From Charina bottae (taxonomy: Eukaryota > Chordata > Lepidosauria > Squamata > Charinaidae): 64,000 nt of DNA. Made by a program: the position numbers and the translations under genes. The stretch lies in the NCBI GenBank assembly GCA_023362775.1, contig JALMGJ010000002.1, forward strand, positions 55,522,914 to 55,586,913, written 5' to 3'. Below the pieces are notes generated by a model. It did not search any database. It was not told the DNA's origin and worked only from the letters and a program-made list of their open reading frames with translations. Positions within the stretch are counted from its first letter, which is position 1; the number at the start of each line of letters is the position of its first letter. Shown here in pieces: positions 58,093 to 64,000 of this stretch.

Positions 58093-58852
58093 ACAGGTAG
58101 TCCTTGTTTAGCGACTGCCTCGGACGACGACTGTTTGCAGTTACGATGGTGGTGAAAAAGTAACTTTGCAACCAATGCCTGCATTTAAGACCTTTGCAGC
58201 GTCCCTCTGTCAGGTGTTCGCCATTACAGTCAGTACACATTGCCCTGTGCCTGACCCGTTTCCCCCCCCCACCTCGCAGAGCAGAGGGATTGCCTAAACA
58301 AGCTATCTGTTCCTGAGCTGCTTTTCTCTGTGGCGCAGCGTGTCCCTAAAAAGTGCCAGGCTGGCAGTTGCTGCCTGTAACTGGCAAGACTAATCAGTTT
58401 CACACTGAAGGCTTTTGTATGCCTACTAAGAGGCTCATGGCGAGCATGCTAGGCAAACAGCCAGTGCCAGTGCATTCCTTTCCATGTGTATTCCCCATTG
58501 TGTGCCTGCTTACTCTCGTAATCCCTTCCTCTCCAATGAATGGAAATAGATCAATTACCTTCTTGCCAATTATCCCAGTGTCAGGGTGAGCATTCCAAAG
58601 GTCGGGAGTGGGGGAAAAGGGCTATAAGATTTGCCATTTTACCTGGCTTCCTCATGAGTCAAGTTCCAGAAACCTTCCCTGCCATTTGGGCTCACCCGGC
58701 TATTGGGGGTTGTATCCTGATACTGTAAAGCAAAGGAAAGCTGAAGTAAAATCGTAAGCACAGTTGCAGTCGTGATGTTTCACTAGTGACTGTTTTGCTT
58801 AAAGATTTAACTGCCAGTCTCAATTGCAGTCGCTAAGCGAGGACTACTCTGT
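58093..58852 (+). mobile_element. MITE-like repeat (family B), long copy
   Basis: The left end acaggtagtccttgtttagc and right end cgctaagcgaggactactct form an inverted pair. Internal gcagtcgtgatgtttcacta matches the family theme. The interior between about 58250 and 58735 is unlike the other copies and may be a separate insertion or the body of a longer parent. Confidence 0.65.
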
Positions 58853-59258
58853 AATCTTTAGGCATTAACACTGAGATTTGTTTTCCGTAGAGGAGATGTC
58901 ATTTCTGGTGGTGTAGGGGCTTTTTGGAAGGGAACACCCCACTGATACTTCTTTCTATACTGAGCAAGGGGATCCTCAGTTGTAGTCTCATTATCGAGTT
59001 CCCTCTCTTTCTGCAGTGTGTCAGGCATTCCTCCCTAGCCCAGTTGTATTGACTGCCTTATTTGGCCATCCTTACTCAGGTTTGTGGACACTTTTCATGC
59101 AGTTTGGGAAGAATTTTTTTACCCTATTTTGTTGAACTATTATATCTAAGCTTTTTGCTGGTTAGGATTCAGGGTTGTTTTAGCTCTTATTTTAGTTTGG
59201 CGGTAAGAACAACATAAATTTATAACTAATAATGGTTATAAAGATAATACCTGTATTT

Positions 59259-59679
59259 CAGAGCTTTCCAAACTTTTCATGTTGGTGACACACTTTTTAG
59301 ACATGTATCATTTCGCGACACACTCTTACAGCAGGGCACAAGGCAGGCACTAGGACCTGCGCAGAATCACAGCAGGTTTGGAGGCAGCAAGGCACAAGGC
59401 AGGCACTAGGACCTGCATGGAATCCTGGCAGGGCAGGTTTGGAGGCAGCAAGGCACAAGGCAGGCACTAGGACCTGCGCGGAATCACAGCAGGTTTGGAG
59501 GCAGCAAGGCACAAGGCAGGCACTAGGACCTGCGCGGAATCACAGCAGGTTTGGAGGCCACAAGGCAGGCACCAGGACCTGCACGGAATCCTGTCAGGGC
59601 TCAGAGGCAGCGGCAGCCGCAACACACTGAGACATTGCAGCCAACACACTAACGTGTCCCGACAGTTTGGAAAGCTCTG
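59259..59679 (-). mobile_element. Non-autonomous hAT with internal tandem repeats
   Basis: A perfect 8-bp target duplication, ctgtattt, lies at 59251-59258 and 59680-59687. The ends are cagagctttccaaac and gtttggaaagctctg. In reverse orientation both ends match the copies at 8416 and 36517. The middle holds about five units of roughly 57 bp (aggcaggcactaggacctgc onward). Confidence 0.93.
59341..59600. repeat. About five tandem units of ~57 bp
   Basis: Units begin near 59341, 59398, 59461, 59518 and 59563 with aggcaggcactaggacctgc and variants. Sequence related to the unit occurs in the 8416 and 36517 hAT copies (gtaggtcctagtgcctgac), so the array expanded within the transposon. Confidence 0.85.
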
Positions 59680-59950
59680 CTGTATTTAATAGTCCATTCA
59701 GTTCAAATCAATGAGACTTGCTTCCAATTAAATGTGTTCTAATTTGAAAAATACAAGTCAAATCTTAATTTACAATGCATATTGGTGGGATAAGGTTGTA
59801 TTTTATGCTTCTTAAAATAGACCTAAGTGTAGTGTCTTTTCTAGAAGGCAGCCAAGCTGCATATGCAATTGCCATCTAATAATATATAGGTACAATGGTA
59901 TTTTTTTCCAGATAGAGGTGGACATATTACATACCTACGGTATATAAAAT

Positions 59951-59995
59951 TCATGTGTGTATGTATGTATGTGTGTGTGTGTGTGTGTGTGTACA

Positions 59996-60035
<40 letters not shown>

Positions 60036-60136
60036 ATGTATATGTATATGTATAGGAGGAACTAGAAAGCATGTGGAAAGTGGAGGCCAAAGTGGTCCCA
60101 GTGGTGGTAGGATCTATGGTATATAAAATTTGTATA

Positions 60137-60176
<40 letters not shown>

Positions 60177-60178
60177 CA
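59951..60178. repeat. (TG)n microsatellites around a short unique segment
   Basis: tg/tgta runs at about 59955-60055 and 60138-60175 are separated by unique sequence. tatataaaatt precedes both. Confidence 0.92.
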
Positions 60179-60213
60179 CTTACACTTACATATACCTTAT
60201 ATATACCTTGCAC

Positions 60214-62057
60214 TTACATCTCCAAAAAAATTAGCGAAACGGAAAAAAGGTGGCATGTATGGGAGAAGGAAGCTTTTGCCGTCTGACACGCGCTTGCAAC
60301 CTGGCGGCATCTCTTAGAAGGGTCACCCGTCCCGTTCCAGGTATGGACTGACCACAAAAATCTAGAGGCACTCAAATCCCCCAGAAAGCTAAACCCAAAG
60401 CAGCTCCGCTGGGTGGAATTTTTCAGCAGATTTAACTTTACACTAAAATACTTCCCAGGGGGAAAGAATTTTTTGGCCGACGCGCTGTCCCGCTTACCAC
60501 AACACGAGAGTAAGGCGGAGGACATTATCGAAACTTTAATACCAAGCAGCGCAGAAAACCCCCACAGCCGACAGCCCTCCCCAAACCGGCTAGAAGGGAA
60601 CATGGCCATAACACGTAACCGCGCCAGAAAGAACACTGACGAAACTGACCTAGACAGAGAAATACGGACAGAGACATTAAAAGACCCTTGGTGGGGGGAA
60701 AATAAGCACGCCTTACAAGAAAGTAATGGGCTATGGTGGCACGAAAGTAAGCTCTATATCCTGGAAACCGTACGTAAAAAGGTGCTACAAATGAACCACG
60801 ATTACAAAACGGCAGGACATTTGGGTTCGTTAAAACGCTGCACCTCGTGAGGAGGAAGTTTTGGTGGCCCACCCTCCGAAAAGACGTAAAAATGTACACT
60901 AAGACTTGCCCAGTATGCGCGACCGCAAAAAGAGTAATTGGAAAACCCACAGGGCTGCTGCAGTAGCAAATCCGTCACAACCATGGAAGCAAATTGCCAT
61001 GGATTTCATCGTAGACTTACCACTAAGCAAAAAGAAAAACGCGATCTGGGTAGTCACGGATTTGTTCTCAAAGCAAGCACATTTCATTGCTAGCCCGATC
61101 CCAGCAGCCCCAAAATTGGCAAAAATGTTCATACAGTATATCTACAGGGTGCACGGCACGCCCAAACGCATCATTAGCGACCGCGGAAGTACCTTCACTT
61201 CCAAATTCTGGAAAGCTTTCTTAAAAATGATTGGCTCACAGCAAGGACTCAGTAGTGCATTCCATGCTTGCACAGATGGCTCGACTGAACGCATTAATTC
61301 CATACTAGAACAATATTTGCGATGCTATATTAGCTACCAGCAGAATGATTGGGCGGACATGCTCCCTTTCGCTGAAGTGGCATACAACAATGCGGTGCAC
61401 CAAAGTACGGGCTTTTCACCGTTCAAAATTGCTACAGGCCAGGACTTCGTGGCCATCCCAGAATTAGGCATAACCCAACAAGAGGAAACAGCAGCCCCAC
61501 TTTGAGCAGAAGAATGGATCGCGAAATTAACTCATAATTGGCCAATCATGCTGCAAACTTTGCAAGAAGCAAAAGCCAGTTATAAGAAATTTGCAGACAA
61601 AAAGAGAACTACAGAATGGGACCTAAAAGTAGGTGACAAAGTGTATCTCTCTACAAAAAACTTACGGTCCACACAACCCTCCAAAAAATTAGCACCAAAG
61701 TTCACCGGCCCTTTTCCAATCACGAAAGTGATCAACCCGGTCACCGCCGCCCTGAAACTACCGAAAGCTCTAAAGAAAGTCCACCCAGTATTTCACATCA
61801 GCTTACTTAAGTAATATCACCCCTCAGAGCTGTGGCATCCCGAACCCCCAGAACCAGAACCGCTGTTAGTCAATGGAGAACCGCATTTCGAAGTTGAAAC
61901 CATACTCGACTCCAGATGGCACAGAGGCAAGCTACAATACCTCGTAAAATGGCAACACCTCCCTGCAGGGTTTAAGGAATGGGTTGCTGCACAACACACA
62001 CAAGCACTGGCGCTAATCAAAAAATTCCACCGGGACTTTCCTGACAAACCCCATTGA
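60214..62057 (+). pseudogene. RNase H, integrase and chromodomain remnant
   Basis: RNase H text reads SETEKRWHVWEKEAFAV, then one stop, then [20 protein letters not shown] and [11 protein letters not shown]. The integrase has the core MDFIVDLPL, SDRGSTFTSKFW and DGSTERINSILEQYLRCYI. The GPY/F-like LAPKFTGPFPITKVINPVTA follows. A chromodomain ends it (FEVETILDSRWHRGKLQYLV, then VKWQ). Stops or frameshifts near 60849, 61505 and 61814 break the frame. Confidence 0.87.
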
Positions 62058-62175
62058 CAAACATTACACAATTAATCTAACATTATTTTCTCAGATACAG
62101 GAAAAACCCTGATCAACGGGACTAAAAGTGCGAACGTACCTTGGGGGGAGGGAGGAAAATCTTGGACCGGTGGCA
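60214..62175 (+). mobile_element. 5'-truncated Ty3/gypsy chromodomain element
   Basis: The element starts abruptly inside RNase H and runs through integrase and a chromodomain to a probable 3' LTR. It is a different family from the 29.6 kb gypsy, as the proteins are only distantly similar. Confidence 0.85.
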
Positions 62176-62700
62176 TGTCAGAACTCTGGCAGAGTCCTGC
62201 CATTCAGACAAGCCGCCCATGTGGATTAAGGGACAATAGAAACTGACAAGATCCAGACAAGAGCTACAATGAAGGAATTCGTGCAACCCGGCTCAGACAA
62301 GCCCGGTACACATCAACACTAACGACCGGCTGAGCACCCGGAACCAGGAGCACGAAAGAATGCAGAGAAACTCAGGACAATGGGGAGGGGGAAACTCTAT
62401 GGGACTAGTAACGCTTAAAAATACTGAACTATGCTTTCTTACTTTCATTCAAGTCTTTCCTTGCGTGTTAACCTTCTTGCTCTCCAATAAACCGTTTACT
62501 GCTTAGCCAAATTGTGTCTGTCAATTGGTGTGAGAGAAACGTGTGTTGGAGAAACGAAGTGCAGCACCTCACACAAAAGTGGAAAGGTGAGGGTGAAGAG
62601 GCAGACCATTCTCCCAGTGTCAGGCCGTACCCAAGTGGGACATGATAAGACAGAAGGGTTGCACGCTGTTGTAGGGCAGAGCTATTACTCTCAGGATCAC
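62176..62700 (+). repeat. Probable 3' LTR of the truncated gypsy
   Basis: It begins tgtcagaactctggcagagt after a purine-rich stretch (ggggggagggaggaaaatc). It contains aataaa at about 62487. With no partner LTR the right end is uncertain. Confidence 0.5.
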
Positions 62701-62730
62701 CACTCTCAGGACTCATAGCAGAGATAAGTA

Positions 62731-63927
62731 ATGCAACGTCTAGAAAGGATAGCACTCCCACACATACAACCCAAAGTATGGATCCAGTATGTAGATGACA
62801 CCTTCGTCATAATAAAAAAGGATCAACTGGAGGAAACACATGAAACCATCAACAATATCTTCAAAGGAATAAAATTCACAAGGGAAGAAGAAAACAACAA
62901 AACACTACCCTTCTTGGACATCCTCATCAGTAGAGGAAATGATGGCATTCTAGAAACACAAGTCTACCGGAAATCTACCCACACTAACCAAGTGATCCAC
63001 TACCAAAGCAATAACCCAACTTCCCACAAGAGGAGCTGTGTAAGAACACTATTCAGACGAGCACAAACGCACTGCAGCAACCCAGAACACCAGAAAAAGG
63101 AAATAGACCACTTATATAGCATCTTCCAGCAAAATGGATACCCACGCAACTTTATAAAAAAGTGCCTGACCACTCAACCCACCACAGCAAAACCAACAGA
63201 AGCTATGAAAAGGATTACACTGCCATACATCAGAAACTTCTCAGAAACTACTAATAGACTGTTACAACCACACGGCATCACCGTAGCACATAAACCAACC
63301 ACAACCCTTCAGAACATCGTAAGTAAACCAAAAGACCCAGTAGCCCAAGAAGAAAAAACAGGAGTTATCTACAACATACAGTGTAAGGACTGTAGCAGCC
63401 ACTATGTAGGACAGACGGGCAGAAGACTAGCAGAGCGCATCCATGAACACCAACTAGCAGTCAGAAGACACAATGTAAACTCCTTAATCTCACAACACAT
63501 GGACAGACTTAACCATACTTTCAACTGGGAAACTATGAGCATCTTAAACCAAGCCAAATCCAAAAATGCTAGAGAATTCCTGGAAGCTTGGCACTCAGAC
63601 AAAGCAGCCACTAACAGACACATAGAGGTAAACAACATTTACATACCATTCATAAGAGACAATAGAAAAGCCAGAAGACCAGAACACCTCTTGGCCAGCA
63701 ATCAACAACCAGATAGGCAAAGTTTAACAGCAAGATTAGCAGCGGAGGAGCAATCAAACAACACAATAGACCCTAATCAAGGAACTATTAACTCAGTCAA
63801 TCAACCAAGCAGCAAACAACAACCCAATCAAGGTACTACCAAGGAGAGTACAACACCCCCACCAACACAGGCAGGACACGCCAGGGTATATAAACAGAGA
63901 GCAAGTTCCACTTCCTTTTCGCACTGA
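62731..63927 (+). CDS. Penelope-like RT (C-terminal) and GIY-YIG endonuclease
   Basis: A 398-codon uninterrupted frame. The RT catalytic box YVDD is at residues 20-23 (VWIQYVDDTFVII), so most of the RT is missing upstream. A thumb-like region follows (LPFLDILISRGNDG). The GIY-YIG domain starts at about residue 211 (GVIYNIQCKDCSSHYVGQTG), with the conserved RLAERIHEH arginine helix. The C-terminal 80 residues are Gln/Asn/Thr-rich. The Met at 62731 is simply the first in the fragment; the true start is lost. Proteins of this class nick DNA for target-primed reverse transcription. Confidence 0.9.
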   Translation: MQRLERIALPHIQPKVWIQYVDDTFVIIKKDQLEETHETINNIFKGIKFTREEENNKTLPFLDILISRGNDGILETQVYRKSTHTNQVIHYQSNNPTSHKRSCVRTLFRRAQTHCSNPEHQKKEIDHLYSIFQQNGYPRNFIKKCLTTQPTTAKPTEAMKRITLPYIRNFSETTNRLLQPHGITVAHKPTTTLQNIVSKPKDPVAQEEKTGVIYNIQCKDCSSHYVGQTGRRLAERIHEHQLAVRRHNVNSLISQHMDRLNHTFNWETMSILNQAKSKNAREFLEAWHSDKAATNRHIEVNNIYIPFIRDNRKARRPEHLLASNQQPDRQSLTARLAAEEQSNNTIDPNQGTINSVNQPSSKQQPNQGTTKESTTPPPTQAGHARVYKQRASSTSFSH

Positions 63928-63968
63928 AGATGTTGCCTAGCCTGGCAATGAAATGTCTGCAAGAAAAC
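63914..63968 (+). ncRNA. Hammerhead-ribozyme-like motif at Penelope 3' end
   Basis: The boxes are in order: CTGAAGA at 63924-63930, a stem II candidate ttgcc/ggcaa around tagcct, GAAA at 63950-63953, and a GTC cleavage-type triplet at 63955-63957. Flanks gca/tgc, then ttttc/gaaaa, can pair as stem I. The ORF stop codon TGA (63925-63927) lies inside the first box. Penelope-like elements are known to carry hammerhead motifs; activity here is inferred. Confidence 0.6.
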
Positions 63969-64000
63969 AACAAGGCTCAGAGAGCACCATGGACTCCAGA

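Larger units (their letters stand above)
62731..64000 (+). mobile_element. 5'-truncated Penelope-like element
   Basis: It carries an RT C-terminus, a GIY-YIG endonuclease frame and a 3' end that continues to the window edge. The last 70 bp match the hairpin fragment at 2350-2505 in the Tc1 element. Confidence 0.88.

Noticed and set aside
59341..59600. CRISPR-like array
   Set aside because: Units of about 57 bp without distinct spacers, inside a hAT, in a vertebrate genome.

Overview
The window is genomic DNA from a squamate reptile (lizard or snake). Three things point to this: one spliced vertebrate gene, several lineages of BovB/RTE LINEs together with tRNA-derived SINEs carrying BovB-like tails, and abundant L2, L1, Penelope-like, Ty3/gypsy, Tc1 and hAT elements. 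The species cannot be named from the sequence alone. No prokaryotic gene, CRISPR array, genuine tRNA or rRNA gene, or recognisable endogenous virus was seen.

The only host gene recognised is PPP4R2, the regulatory subunit 2 of protein phosphatase 4, on the + strand. It has a CpG-rich promoter (about 20750-21189), nine coding exons (21190-21223, 21919-22000, 41293-41463, 44022-44115, 45349-45386, 50050-50124, 52254-52397, 53803-54077, 55679-55992) and a 3' UTR with several AATAAA signals up to about 57.9 kb. The exons join in phase into a 408-residue protein. Intron 2 is 19.3 kb long and holds most of the intronic transposons.

Upstream (1-20.5 kb) is a transposon pile. A Tc1 element (2207-11154) was split by an L1-like insertion (2626-9936, 21-bp target duplication). 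That insertion in turn holds a full-length BovB with an uninterrupted 1028-codon ORF (3108-6304), a composite SINE, a SINE disrupted by two nested hAT elements, and a Penelope-type hairpin with another hAT at its edge. Then come L2 fragments, a SINE with a truncated BovB in its tail, and a second full-length, divergent RTE (17266-20492).

Within the gene: intron 2 carries hAT, Tc1, L1 and BovB fragments, a young internally deleted chromodomain Ty3/gypsy (29599-32432), L2, a Penelope hairpin (35177-35458) and a degenerate Buster-type hAT with transposase remnants (36517-39316). Introns 3-8 carry SINEs, MITEs, L2 and further hAT copies, and one SINE lies 17 bp downstream of the exon 7 donor. Downstream (58-64 kb) are a MITE, a hAT with internal tandem repeats, microsatellites, a 5'-truncated chromodomain gypsy, and a Penelope-like element encoding RT and GIY-YIG domains whose 3' end has a hammerhead-like motif.

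Two themes stand out. First, a family of hAT copies all have perfect 8-bp target duplications with TA at positions 4-5, as expected for the Buster group, and probably one autonomous-type source. Second, Penelope-derived hairpins and one coding copy share hammerhead-ribozyme-like motifs.
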